Assembly: GCF_029227915.1 (NCBI RefSeq)
Contig: NC_079876.1
Location: 34,083,828 to 34,147,827 of the forward strand
DNA from: Hydractinia symbiolongicarpus
Lineage: Eukaryota > Cnidaria > Hydrozoa > Anthoathecata > Hydractiniidae
Length of the DNA: 64,000 nucleotides
Direction of reading: 5' to 3'
Positions 12,577 to 24,413 of the stretch are shown here, piece by piece. Every line of letters starts with the position of its first letter. Positions within the stretch are counted from its first letter, which is position 1. The notes beneath the pieces were generated by a model. The model searched no databases and was not told where the DNA came from. It saw only the letters and a list, made by a program, of their open reading frames with translations. Position numbers and translations under genes: made by a program.

Positions 12577-13695
12577 GACTGACACCGTTAAAAAGTCAAT
12601 TTAATTTAGTTTTTGAAACTGTAGCTACTTCTTCAGCGCACGATAACGGCTAGGATTGGTCCCACAGTAAAGAACGACTTATTTATCTAATTTTTTAAAT
12701 GAAGCGCTACCACAGCGCCCAGTGTAATCGCAGAGTTTCGGCAATCACGTCAAATTAAGAAGAATGCTATTTCTTGGAGTCCAATTGTCTCATTTATAAC
12801 ATTTATAAGGTCACAGTCCAAAATGAGTTCAATTATGTGCCACAGTCAATCGTTTCACTGTTAAAAGCCATACAACTTAGTATTACCGAAAAAATATGGC
12901 TAAGTACATGTTGGTACGAATATGTGACTCAACCGTTGTAACTCAAACGGATTGATACTGTTAGAAAGTCAATGAAATGTAGTTTTTGAAACTGTCGCTA
13001 TTTCTTCAGCGCGCCATAACGGCTAGGATTGGTCCCACAGTAAAGGATGACTTATTTACCTAAACTTTCAAATGAAGCGCTATCACAGCGCCCAGTGTAA
13101 TCGCTGAGTTCCGGCAATCACGTCAAATTAAGAAGAATATTATTTCTTGGAGTCCAATTGTCTCATTTATCACATTTATCAGGTCTCAGCCCAAAGTTAG
13201 TTCAATTAAGTCCCACAGTCAATCGTTTTACTGTTAAAAGCGATGCAACTTAGTAATCTGAGAATAATATCGCTGAACACATGTTGATATGAATATGTGA
13301 CCCAACTGTTGAAACTCAAACGGACTAGCACCGTTTGAAAGTCAATGAAATGTAGTTTTTGAAACTGTCCCTATTTCTTCATTGCGCGATAACGGCTAGG
13401 ATTGCTTCCAGAGTTAAAAATGACTTATTAATCTAAATTTTTAAATGAAGCGCTACCACAGCGCCCAGTGTAATCGCTGAGTTCCGGCAATCACGTCAAA
13501 TTAAGAAGAATGTTACTTCTTGGACTCCAATTGTCTCACTTATAAGATTTATAAGGTCACGGTCCAAAGTTAGTTCAACTAAGTCACACAGTCAATCGGT
13601 TCACTGTTAAAAGCGATGCAACCTAGTAATATCAGATAAATATCGCTAAATACATGTTGGTACGAAAATGTGACCCAAATGTTGAAAGTCAAACG
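12577..13695. repeat. 1119-bp trimer HOR, single copy (cassette 3)
   Basis: One gamma-alpha-beta set (12577, 12950, 13323), followed directly by the short monomer 13696. The flanks are those of cassettes 1 and 2, so this is the same locus-like context with the trimer count reduced to one. The monomers at 12205 and 11832 before it repeat at 16608 and 16235. Confidence 0.9.
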
Positions 13696-14043
13696 GGCTG
13701 ACACCGTTAAAAAGTCAATGAAATGTAGTTTTTGAAACTGTCGCTATTTCTTCAGCGCGCGATAACGGCTAGGATTGGTTCCACAGTAAAAAATGACTTT
13801 TTATCTTAAATCTTAAATGAAGTGCTACCACAGAGCCCAGTGTAGTCGCTGAGTTTCGGCAATCATTTCATATTAGGAAGAATGTTTTTTCTTGGAGTCC
13901 AATTGTCTCATCCAAAGTTAGTTCAACTAAGTCCCACAGTCAATCGTTTCACAGTTAAAAGCGATGCAACCTAGTAATCTGAGAATAATAACGCTGAACA
14001 CATGTTGATATGAATATGTGACCCAACCGTTGAAACTCTAACG
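13696..14043 (+). repeat. 348-bp monomer with 24-bp deletion, ends trimer cassette 3
   Basis: The deletion junction is at 13911/13912. It is followed by a GACTGGCACC monomer of another middle type (GGCCAGGACTGG), unlike the followers of 4823 and 11484. Confidence 0.95.
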
Positions 14044-14787
14044 GACTGGCACCGTTAGAAAGTCAATGAAATGTAGTTTTTGAAACTGTCGCTATTTCTT
14101 CAGCGCGCGATAACGGCCAGGACTGGTCCCACAGTTAAAAATGACTTATTAATCTAAATTTTTAATTGACGCGCTACCACAGCGCCTAGTGAAATCGCTC
14201 AGTTTCGGCAATCATTTCAAATTAAGAAGAATGTTTTTTCTTGGTGGCCAATTGTGTCACTTTCACATTTTTAAGGTCCTAGTCCATAATCAGTTCAATT
14301 AAGTCTCACAGTCAATCGTTTCACTGTTAAAAGCCATACAACTTAGTAATACCGAAAAAATATCGCTAAATATATGTTGGTACGAATATGTGACTCAACC
14401 GTTGTAACTCAAACGGATTGATACTGTTAGAAAGTCAATGAAATGTAGTTTTTGAAACTGTCGCTATTTCTTCAGCGCGCGATAACGGATAGGATTGGTC
14501 CCACAGTAAAGAATGACCTATTTGTCTAAACTCTTAAATGAAGCGCTACCACAGCGGCCAGTGTAATCGCTGAGCTCCGGCAATCACGTCAAATTAAGAA
14601 GAATGTTATTTCTTGGAGTCCAATTGTCTCATTTTTCACATTTATCAGGTCACAGTCCAAAGTTAGTTCAATTAAGTCCCACAGTCAATCGTTTCATTTT
14701 TAAAAGCGATGCAACCTAGTAATATCAAAAAATATCGCTAAATACATGTTGGTACGAATATGTGACAGAACCGTTGTAACTTAAACG

Positions 14788-15236
14788 GAATGACACCCTT
14801 AGAAAGTCAATGAAATGTAGTTCTTGAAACTGTCGCCATTTCTTCAGCTCGCGATAACGGATAGGATTGGTTCCATAATATAAAAACGACTTTTTTTATC
14901 TTAATTCTTAAATGAAGTGCTACTACAAAGCCCAGTGTAGTCGCTGAGTTTCGGCAATCATTTCATATTAGGAAGAATGTTATTTCTTGGAGTCCAATTG
15001 TCTCACTTTCACATTTATAAGGTCACAGTCCATAATCAGTTCAATTAAATCCCACAGTCAATCGTTTCACTGTTAAAAGCCATACAACCTAGTAATATCA
15101 GAAAAATATCGCTAAATACATGTTGGTACGAAAATGTGACCCAACCGTTGAAAGCGATGCAACCTAGTAATATTAGAAACATATTGCTAAATACATGTTG
15201 GTACGAATATGTGACCAAACCGTTGTAACTGAAACA
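14788..15236 (+). repeat. 449-bp monomer with a 75-bp internal tandem duplication
   Basis: The tail segment AAAGCCATACAACC...CCGTTG (15076-15150) is followed immediately by a second tail segment, AAAGCGATGCAACC...CCGTTG (15151-15225). The two halves are of different monomer classes (GCCATACAACC, and GCGATGCAACC with ATATTAG), so this is a fusion of two monomers rather than a simple copy. In copy 2 the two parental sites lie at 19555 and 20226. Joining them through GTTGAAA/GTTAAAA, with AAA shared, deletes 671 bp and gives exactly this product. Because 75 is divisible by three, a reading frame runs through both halves on the minus strand, which I regard as accidental. Confidence 0.9.
15076..15225 (+). 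repeat. 75-bp direct repeat pair (15076-15150, 15151-15225)
   Basis: Two adjacent 75-base segments each contain CTAGTAATAT, GCTAAATACATGTTGGTACG and CCGTTG. They differ at scattered bases such as CATACAA/GATGCAA. This is the scar of the out-of-phase 671-bp deletion in copy 1. Confidence 0.92.
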
Positions 15237-15984
15237 GACTGACACCGTTAAAAAGTCAATGGATTGTAGTTTTTGAAGCTGTAGCTACTTTTTCAGCGCG
15301 CGATAACGGCTAGGATTGGTCCAACAGTAAAATTTGACTTATTTATCTAACTTTTTAAATGAAGCGCTACCACAGCTCCCAGTGTAATCGCTGATTTGCG
15401 GTAATCACGTCAAATTAAGAAGAATGTTATTTCCTGGAGTCCATTTGTGTCATCTATCACATTGATCATGTCACAGTCCAAAGTTAGTTCAATTAAGTCC
15501 TACAGTCAATCGTTTCACTGTTAAAAGCGATGCAACCAAGTAATATCAGATAAAGATCGCTAAATATATGTTGGTACGAATATGTGACCAAACCGTTGTA
15601 ACTGAAACGGACTGCCACCGTTAGAAAGTCAATGAAATGTAGTTCTTGAAACTGTCGCTATTTCTTCAGCGCGCGATAACGGCTAGTATTGGTTCCATAA
15701 TATAAAAACGACTTTTTTTATCTTAATTTTTAAATGAAGCGCTAACACAGCGACCAGTGTAATCGCTGATTTCCGGCAATCACGTCAAATTAAGAAGAAT
15801 GTTTTTTCTTGGATTCCATATTTGTCATTTATCACATTGATCAGGTCACGGTCCAAAGGTAGTTCAATTAAGTCCCACAGTCAATCGTTTCACTGTTAAA
15901 AGCGTTGCAACCTAGTGATATCAGATAAATATCGCTAAATACATGTTGGTACGAAGATGTGACCTAACCGTTGAAACTCAAACG

Positions 15985-16234
15985 GACTGACACCGTTAAA
16001 AAGTCAATGAAATGTAGTTTTTGAAACTGTCGCTATTTCTTCAGCGCGCGATAACGGCCAGGACTGGTCCCACAGTTAAAAATTGGAGTCCAATTGTCTC
16101 ATCCAAAGTTAGTTCAACTAAGTCCCACAGTCAATCGTTTCACAGTTAAAAGCGATGCAACCTAGTAATCTGATAATAATAACGCTGAACACATGTTGAT
16201 ATGAATATGTGACCCAACCGTTGAAACTCTAACG
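15985..16234 (+). repeat. 250-bp junction monomer at the 4403-bp duplication boundary
   Basis: The left part (to about 16082) has the GGCCAGGACTGG type and ends GTTAAAAAT; the right part starts TGGAGTCC and includes the 24-bp-deleted form (junction 16102/16103). The left parent continues at 21153 as TTAAAAATGACTT and the right parent reads TTTTTTCTTGGAGT at 11672-11685. Only a T at the join could be shared, so the join is essentially non-homologous. It is about 98 bp shorter than a 348-bp monomer and the most divergent in length below the mean. Confidence 0.9.
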
Positions 16235-16979
16235 GACTGGCACCGTTAGAAAGTCAATGAAATGTAGTTTTTGAAACTGTCGCTATTTCCTCATTGCGCG
16301 ATAACGGCTAGGATTGCTTCCAGAGTTAAAAATGACTTATTAATCTAAATTTTTAAATGAAGCGCTACCACAGCGCCCAGTGTAATCGCTGAGTTCCGGC
16401 AATCATGTCAAATTAAGAAGAATGTTATTTCTTGGAGTCAAATTTCCTCATTTATCACATTTATCAGGTCACAGTCCAAAGTTAGTTCAATTAAGTCCCA
16501 CAGTCAATCGTTTCACTGTTAAAAGCGATGCAACCTAGTAATATCAGATAAATATCGCTAAATACATGTTGGTACGAATATGTGATCTAACCGTTGAAAC
16601 TATAACGGACCGGCACCGTTAGAAAGTCAATGAAATGTAGTTTCTGAAACTGTCGCTATTTCTTCAGCGCGCGATAGCGGCTAGGATTGGTCCCACAGTG
16701 AAACATGACTTTTTATCTTAATTTTTAATTGAAGCGCTACCACAGCGCCCAGTGTAATCGCTGAGTTCCGGCAATCACGTCAAATTAAGAAGAATGTTAC
16801 TTCTTGGAGTCCAATTGTCTCATTCATCACATTTATCAGGTCACGGTCCAAAGTTAGTTCAATTAAGTCCCACAGACAATCGTTTCACTGTTAAAAGCTA
16901 TGCAACCTAGTAATATCAGATAAATATCGCTAAATACATGTTGGTACGAAAATGTGACCCAACCGTTGAAACTCAAACG

Positions 16980-18098
16980 GACTGACACCGTTAAAAAGTC
17001 AATTTAATTTAGTTTTTGAAACTGTAGCTACTTCTTCAGCGCACGATAACGGCTAGGATTGGTCCCACAGTAAAGAACGACTTATTTATCTAATTTTTTA
17101 AATGAAGCGCTACCACAGCGCCCAGTGTAATCGCAGAGTTTCGGCAATCACGTCAAATTAAGAAGAATGCTATTTCTTGGAGTCCAATTGTCTCATTTAT
17201 AACATTTATAAGGTCACAGTCCAAAATGAGTTCAATTATGTGCCACAGTCAATCGTTTCACTGTTAAAAGCCATACAACTTAGTATTACCGAAAAAATAT
17301 GGCTAAGTACATGTTGGTACGAATATGTGACTCAACCGTTGTAACTCAAACGGATTGATACTGTCAGAAAGTCAATGAAATGTAGTTTTTGAAACTGTCG
17401 CTATTTCTTCAGCGCGCCATAACGGCTAGGATTGGTCCCACAGTAAAGGATGACTTATTTACCTAAACTTTCAAATGAAGCGCTATCACAGCGCCCAGTG
17501 TAATCGCTGAGTTCCGGCAATCACGTCAAATTAAGAAGAATATTATTTCTTGGAGTCCAATTGTCTCATTTATCACATTTATCAGGTCTCAGCCCAAAGT
17601 TAGTTCAATTAAGTCCCACAGTCAATCGTTTTACTGTTAAAAGCGATGCAACTTAGTAATCTGAGAATAATATCGCTGAACACATGTTGATATGAATATG
17701 TGACCCAACTGTTGAAACTCAAACGGACTAGCACCGTTTGAAAGTCAATGAAATGTAGTTTTTGAAACTGTCCCTATTTCTTCATTGCGCGATAACGGCT
17801 AGGATTGCTTCCAGAGTTAAAAATGACTTATTAATCTAAATTTTTAAATGAAGCGCTACCACAGCGCCCAGTGTAATCGCTGAGTTCCGGGAATCACGTC
17901 AAATTAAGAAGAATGTTACTTCTTGGACTCCAATTGTCTCACTTATAAGATTTATAAGGTCACGGTCCAAAGTTAGTTCAACTAAGTCCCACAGTCAATC
18001 GGTTCACTGTTAAAAGCGATGCAACCTAGTAATATCAGATAAATATCGCTAAATACATGTTGGTACGAAAATGTGACCCAAATGTTGAAAGTCAAACG
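16980..18098. repeat. 1119-bp trimer HOR, single copy (cassette 4)
   Basis: Gamma, alpha and beta at 16980, 17353 and 17726, followed by the short monomer 18099. It is the 4403-bp-shifted duplicate of cassette 3 and carries a few private changes (for example CTGTCAG at the alpha head, and CCGGGAATC near 17888 where the other copies have CCGGCAATC). Confidence 0.9.
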
Positions 18099-18447
18099 GG
18101 CTGACACCGTTAAAAAGTCAATGAAATGTAGTTTTTGAAACTGTCGCTATTTCTTCAGCGCGCGATAACGGCTAGGATTGGTTCCACAGTAAAAAATGAC
18201 TTTTTATCTTAAATCTTAAATGAAGTGCTACCACAGAGCCCAGTGTAGTCGCTGAGTTTCGGCAATCATTTCATATTAGGAAGAATGTTTTTTCTTGGAG
18301 TCTAATTGTCTCATCCAAAGTTAGTTCACCAAAAGTCCCACAGTCAATCGTTTCACAGTTAAAAGCGATGCAACCTAGTAATCTGAGAATAATAACGCTG
18401 AACACATGTTGATATGAATATGTGACCCAACCGTTGAAACTCTAACG
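18099..18447 (+). repeat. 349-bp monomer with 24-bp deletion, ends trimer cassette 4
   Basis: The deletion junction is at 18314/18315. It is one base longer than its copy at 13696 because GTTCACCAAAAGTCCC replaces GTTCAACTAAGTCCC. This single base explains why the duplication offset changes from 4403 to 4404 here. Confidence 0.95.
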
Positions 18448-18504
18448 GACTGGCACCGTTAGAAAGTCAATGAAATGTAGTTTTTGAAACTGTCGCTATT
18501 TCTT

Positions 18505-21116
18505 CAGCGCGCGATAACGGCCAGGACTGGTCCCACAGTTAAAAATGACTTATTAATCTAAATTTTTAATTGACGCGCTACCACAGCGCCTAGTGAAATC
18601 GCTCAGTTTCGGCAATCATTTCAAATTAAGAAGAATGTTTTTTCTTGGTGGCCAATTGTGTCACTTTCACATTTTTAAGGTCCTAGTCCATAATCAGTTC
18701 AATTAAGTCTCACAGTCAATCGTTTCACTTCTAAAAGCCATACAACTTATTAATACCGAAAAAATATCGCTAAATATATGTTGGTACGAATATGTGACTC
18801 AACCGTTGTAACTCAAACGGATTGATACTGTTAGAAAGTCAATGAAATGTAGTTTTTGAAACTGTCGCTATTTCTTCAGCGCGCGATAACGGATAGGATT
18901 GGTCCCACAGTAAAGAATGACCTATTTGTCTAAACTCTTAAATGAAGCGCTACCACAGCGGCCAGTGTAATCGCTGAGCTCCGGCAATCACGTCAAATTA
19001 AGAAGAATGTTATTTCTTGGAGTCCAATTGTCTCATTTTTCACATTTATCAGGTCACAGTCCAAAGTTAGTTCAATTAAGTCCCACAGTCAATCGTTTCA
19101 TTTTTAAAAGCGATGCAACCTAGTAATATCAAAAAATATCGCTAAATACATGTTGGTACGAATATGTGACAGAACCGTTGTAACTTAAACGGACTGACAC
19201 CCTTAGAAAGTCAATGAAATGTAGTTCTTGAAACTGTCGCCATTTCTTCAGCTCGCGATAACGGATAGGATTGGTTCCATAATATAAAAACGACTTTTTT
19301 TATCTTAATTCTTAAATGAAGTGCTACTACAAAGCCCAGTGTAGTCGCTGAGTTTCGGCAATCATTTCATATTAGGAAGAATGTTATTTCTTGGAGTCCA
19401 ATTGTCTCACTTTCACATTTATAAGGTCACAGTCCATAATCAGTTCAATTAAATCCCACAGTCAATCGTTTCACTGTTAAAAGCCATACAACCTAGTAAT
19501 ATCAGAAAAATATCGCTAAATACATGTTGGTACGAAAATGTGACCCAACCGTTGAAACTCAAGCGGACTGACACCGTTAAAAAGTCAATGAAATGTAGTT
19601 TTTGAAGCTGTAGCTACTTCTTCAGCGCGCGATAACGGCTAGGATTGGTCCAACAGCAAAATTTGACTTATTTATCTCATTTTTTTAATGGAGCGCTACC
19701 ACAGCGCCCAGTGTAATCGCCGAGTTCCGGCAATCACGTCAAATTAAGAAGAATGTTATTTCTGGGAGTCCAATTGTCTCACTTATAACATTTATAAGGT
19801 CACAGTCCAAAATCAGTTCAATTATGTGCCACAGTCAATCGTTTTACTGTTAAAAGCCATACACCTTAGTAATACCGGAAAAATATCGCTAAATACATGT
19901 TGGTACGAATATGTGACTCAACCGTTGTAACTCAAACGGATTGATACTGTTAGAAAGTCAATGAAATGTAGTTCTTGAAACTGTCGCTATTTCTTCAGCG
20001 CTCGATAACGGCTAGGATTGGTCCCACAGTAAAAGATGACTTATTTACCTAAACTTTCAAATGAAGTGCTACCACAACGCCCAGTGTAATCGCTGATTTG
20101 CGGTAATCACGTCAAATTAAGAAGAATGTTATTTCCTGGAGTCCAATTGTCTCATTTATCATATTTATCAGGTCACAGTCCAAAGTTAGTTCAATTAAGT
20201 CCAACAGTCAATCGTTTCATAGTTAAAAGCGATGCAACCTAGTAATATTAGAAACATATCGCTAAATACATGTTGGTACGAATATGTGACCAAACCGTTG
20301 TAACTGAAACAGACTGACACCGTTAACAAGTCAATGGATTGTATTTTTTGAAGCTGTAGCTACTTTTTCAGCGCGCGATAACGGCTAGGATTGGTCCAAC
20401 AGTAAAATTTGACTTATTTATCTAACTTTTTAAATGAAGCGCTACCACAGCTCCCAGTGTAATCGCTGATTTGCGGTAATCACGTCAAATTAAGAAGAAT
20501 GTTATTTCCTGGAGTCCATTTGTGTCATCTATCACATTGATCATGTCACAGTCCAAAGTTAGTTCAATTAAGTCCTACAGTCAATCGTTTCACTGTTAAA
20601 AGCGATGCAACCAAGTAATATCAGATAAATATCGCTAAATATATGTTGGTACGAATATGTGACCAAACCGTTGTAACTGAAACGGACTGCCACCGTTAGA
20701 AAGTCAATGAAATGTAGTTCTTGAAACTGTCGCTATTTCTTCAGCGCGCGATAACGGCTAGTATTGGTTCCATAATATAAAAACGACTTTTTTTATCTTA
20801 ATTTTTAAATGAAGCGCTAACACAGCGACCAGTGTAATCGCTGATTTCCGGCAATCACGTCAAATTAAGAAGAATGTTTTTTCTTGGATTCCATATTTGT
20901 CATTTATCACATTGATCAGGTCACGGTCCAAAGGTAGTTCAATTAAGTCCCACAGTCAATCGTTTCACTGTTAAAAGCGTTGCAACCTAGTGATATCAGA
21001 TAAATATCGCTAAATACATGTTGGTACGAAGATGTGACCTAACCGTTGAAACTCAAACGGACTGACACCGTTAAAAAGTCAATGAAATGTAGTTTTTGAA
21101 ACTGTCGCTATTTCTT
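18505..21116. repeat. Seven-monomer HOR, copy 1 (2612 bp)
   Basis: Sequence from CAGCGCGCGATAACGGCCAG (18505) recurs from 21117 at offset 2612. Monomers 18448, 18820, 19192 and 19566 correspond to 21060, 21432, 21804 and 22178. A related but deleted version is at 14101-16080 (offset 4404). It includes the rare ATCTCATTTTTTTAATGG variant near 19675. Confidence 0.88.
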
Positions 21117-22560
21117 CAGCGCGCGATAACGGCCAGGACTGGTCCCACAGTTAAAAATGACTTATTAATCTAAATTTTTAATTGACGCGCTACCACAGCG
21201 CCTAGTGAAATCGCTCAGTTTCGGCAATCATTTCAAATTAAGAAGAATGTTTTTTCTTGGTGGCCAATTGTGTCACTTTCACATTTTTAAGGTCCTAGTC
21301 CATAATCAGTTCAATTAAGTCTCACAGTCAATCGTTTCACTGTTAAAAGCCATACAACTTAGTAATACCGAAAAAATATCGCTAAATATATGTTGGTACG
21401 AATATGTGACTCAACCGTTGTAACTCAAACGGATTGATACTGTTAGAAAGTCAATGAAATGTAGTTTTTGAAACTGTCGCTATTTCTTCAGCGCGCGATA
21501 ACGGATAGGATTGGTCCCACAGTAAAGAATGACCTATTTGTCTAAACTCTTAAATGAAGAGCTACCACAGCGGCCAGTGTAATCGCTGAGCTCCGGCAAT
21601 CACGTCAAATTAAGAAGAATGTTATTTCTTGGAGTCCAATTGTCTCATTTTTCACATTTATCAGGTCACAGTCCAAAGTTAGTTCAATTAAGTCCCACAG
21701 TCAATCGTTCCATTTTTAAAAGCGATGCAACCTAGTAATATCAAAAAATATCGCTAAATACATGTTGGTACGAATATGTGACAGAACCGTTGTAACTTAA
21801 AGGGACTGACACCCTTAGAAAGTCAATGAAATGTAGTTCTTGAAACTGTCGCTATTTCTTCAGCGCGCGATAACGGATAGGATTGGTTCCATAATATAAA
21901 AACGACTTTTTTTATCTTAATTCTTAAATGAAGTGCTACTACAAAGCCCAGTGTAGTCGCTGAGTTTCGGCAATCATTTCATATTAGGAAGAATGTTATT
22001 TCTTGGAGTCCAATTGTCTCACTTTCACATTTATAAGGTCACAGTCCATAATCAGTTCAATTAAATCCCACAGTCAATCGTTTCACTGTTAAAAGCCATA
22101 CAACCTAGTAATATCAGAAAAATATCGCTAAATACATGTTGGTACGAAAATGTGACCCAACCGTTGAAACTCAAGCGGACTGACACCGTTAAAAAGTCAA
22201 TGAAATGTAGTTTTTGAAGCTGTAGCTACTTCTTCAGCGCGCGATAACGGCTAGGATTGGTCCAACAGCAAAATTTGACTTATTTATCTCATTTTTTTAA
22301 TGGAGCGCTACCACAGCGCCCAGTGTAATCGCCGAGTTCCGGCAATCACGTCAAATTAAGAAGAATGTTATTTCTGGGAGTCCAATTGTCTCACTTATAA
22401 CATTTATAAGGTCACAGTCCAAAATCAGTTCAATTATGTGCCACAGTCAATCGTTTTACTGTTAAAAGCCATACAACTTAGTAATACCGGAAAAATATCG
22501 CTAAATACATGTTGGTACGAATATGTGACTCAACCGTTGTAACTCAAACGGATTGATACT
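21117..22560. repeat. Seven-monomer HOR, partial copy 2
   Basis: It matches 18505-19948 and then leaves the alignment at about 22560, inside the GATTGATACTGTT head of monomer 22551. There the sequence switches to the GAAGCTGTAGCTTC class found again at 23295, 28140, 41927 and 44165. The switch lies in a stretch common to both classes. Confidence 0.88.
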
Positions 22561-22923
22561 GTTAAAAAGTCAATGAAATGTAGTTTTTGAAGCTGTAGCT
22601 TCTTCTTCAGCGCGCGATAACGGCTAGGATTGGTCCAACAGCAAAATTTGACTTATTTATCTGATTTTTTAAATGAAGCGCTACCACAGCGCCCAGTGTA
22701 ATCGCTGAGTTCCGGTAATCACGTCAAATTAAGAAGAATGTTTTTTCTTGGAGTCCATTTGTGTCATTTATCACATTGATCAGGTTACGATCCAAAGTTA
22801 GTTCAATTAAGTCCCACAGTCAATCATTTCACTGTTAAAAGCGATGCAACCTAGTAATATCAGATAAATATCGCTAAATACATGTTGGTACGGATATGTG
22901 ACCCAACCGTTGTAACTCAAACG

Positions 22924-23294
22924 GATTGACACCGTTAGAACGTCAATGAAGTGTAGTTTTTGAAACTGTCGCTATTTCTTCAGCGCGATAACGGATAGGA
23001 TTGGTCCCACAGTAAAGAACGACTTTTTTACCTAAATTTTTAAATAAAGCGCTACCACATCGCCCAGTGTAATCGCTGAGCTCCGGCAATCACGTCAAAT
23101 TAAGAAGAATGTTTTTTCTTGGAGTACATTTGTGTCATTTACCACATTGATCAGGTCACGGTCCAAAGTTAGTTCAATTAAGTCCCACAGTCAATCGTTT
23201 CACTGTTAAAAGCGATGCAACCTAGTAATATCAGATAAATATCGCTAAATACATGTTGGTACGAAAATGTGACCCAACCGTTGAAACTCAAACG
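22924..23294 (+). repeat. Class E monomer (371 bp, CG deletion), first of ten
   Basis: CAGCGCGATAACGG replaces CAGCGCGCGATAACGG, and the head reads GTTAGAACGTCAATGAAG. Middle variants are AAATAAAGCG and CCACATCGCC. The same combination starts at 25162, 26279, 27769, 28885, 37829, 41556, 43794, 45656 and 47893 (the last truncated by the composite junction). I saw none left of 22.9 kb or right of 48.2 kb, so this class marks one array domain. Confidence 0.9.
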
Positions 23295-24413
23295 GACTGA
23301 CACCGTTAAAAAGTCAATGAAATGTAGTTTTTGAAGCTGTAGCTTCTTCTTCAGCGCGCGATAACGGCTAGGATTGGTCCAACAGCAAAATTTGACTTAT
23401 TTATCTGATTTTTTAAATGAAGCGCTACCACAGCGCCCAGTGTAATCGCTGAGTTCCGGTAATCACGTCAAATTAAGAAGAATGTTTTTTCTTGGAGTCC
23501 ATTTGTGTCATTTATCACATTGATCAGGTTACGATCCAAAGTTAGTTCAATTAAGTCCCACAGTCAATCATTTCACTGTTAAAAGCGATGCAACCTAGTA
23601 ATATCAGATAAATATCGCTAAATACATGTTGGTACGAAAATGTGACACAACCGTTGAAACTCAAACGCACTGACACCGTTAAAAAGTCAATGAAATGTAG
23701 TTTTTGAAGCTGTAGCTACTTCTTCAGCGCGCAATAACGGCTAGGATTGGTCCAACAGCAAAATTTGACTTATTTATCTAAACTTTCAAATAAAGCGCTA
23801 CCACAGCGCCCAGTGTAATCGCTGAGTTCCGGCAATCACGTCAAATTAAGAAGAATGTTATTTCTTGGAGTCCAATTGTCTCACTTATAACATGTATAAG
23901 GTCACAGTCCAAAATCAGTTCAATAATGTGCCACAGTCAATCTTTTCACTGTTAAAAGCCATACAACTTAGTAATACCGGAAAAATATCGCTAAATACAT
24001 GTTGGTACGAATATGTGACTCAACCGTTGTAACTCAAACGGACTGATACTGTTAGAAAGTCAATGAAATGTAGTTTTTGAAACTGTCGCTATTTCTTCAG
24101 CGCTCGATAACGGCTAGGATTGGTCCCACAGTAAAGGATGACTTATTTACCTAAACTTTCAAATGAAGCGCTACCACAGCGCCCAGTGTAATCGCTGAGT
24201 TCCGGCAATCACGTCAAATTAAGAAGAATGTTATTTCTTGGAGACCAATTGTCTCATTTATCACATTTATCAGGTCAAAGTCCTAAGTTAGTTCAATTAA
24301 GTCCAACAGTCAATCGAATCATAGCTAAAAGCGATGCAACCTAGTAATATCAGAAAAATATCGCTAAATACATGTTGGTGCGAATATGTGACAGAACCGT
24401 TGTAACTCAAACG

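Larger units (their letters stand above)
11681..16083. repeat. Segmental tandem duplication, copy 1 (4403 bp)
   Basis: Sequence from TGGAGTCCAA at 11681 recurs from 16084 at a constant offset of 4403 through cassette 3 / cassette 4 (for example 12205 and 16608, 13696 and 18099). Monomer starts inside: 11832, 12205, 12577, 12950, 13323, 13696, 14044, 14416, 14788, 15237, 15610 and 15985. Relative to copy 2 it lacks 671 bases at 15151 (the offset jumps from 4404 to 5075), so the duplicated segment was probably about 5.07 kb before that loss. Which event came first is inference. Confidence 0.85.
16084..21155. repeat. Segmental tandem duplication, copy 2 (about 5.07 kb)
   Basis: Begins out of phase at 16084 inside a junction monomer and runs collinearly with copy 1 to the equivalent of 16080. 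Monomer starts: 16235, 16608, 16980, 17353, 17726, 18099, 18448, 18820, 19192, 19566, 19939, 20312, 20685 and 21060. It retains the 671 bases missing from copy 1. After 21155 the monomer continues normally (TTAAAAATGACTTATT), which shows what stood at the end of copy 1 before the junction formed. Confidence 0.85.

Noticed and set aside
15045-15245. A 66-codon minus-strand frame with an internal protein repeat
   Set aside because: It starts at GTG and exists only because the 75-bp scar duplication is a multiple of three. No conserved counterpart occurs in other monomers.
1-22560. All large duplications being assembly artefacts
   Set aside because: Copies carry private base changes, indels and different trimer counts, which simple duplicated assembly would not create. 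Individual joins at 16081 and 48200 still deserve read-level confirmation.
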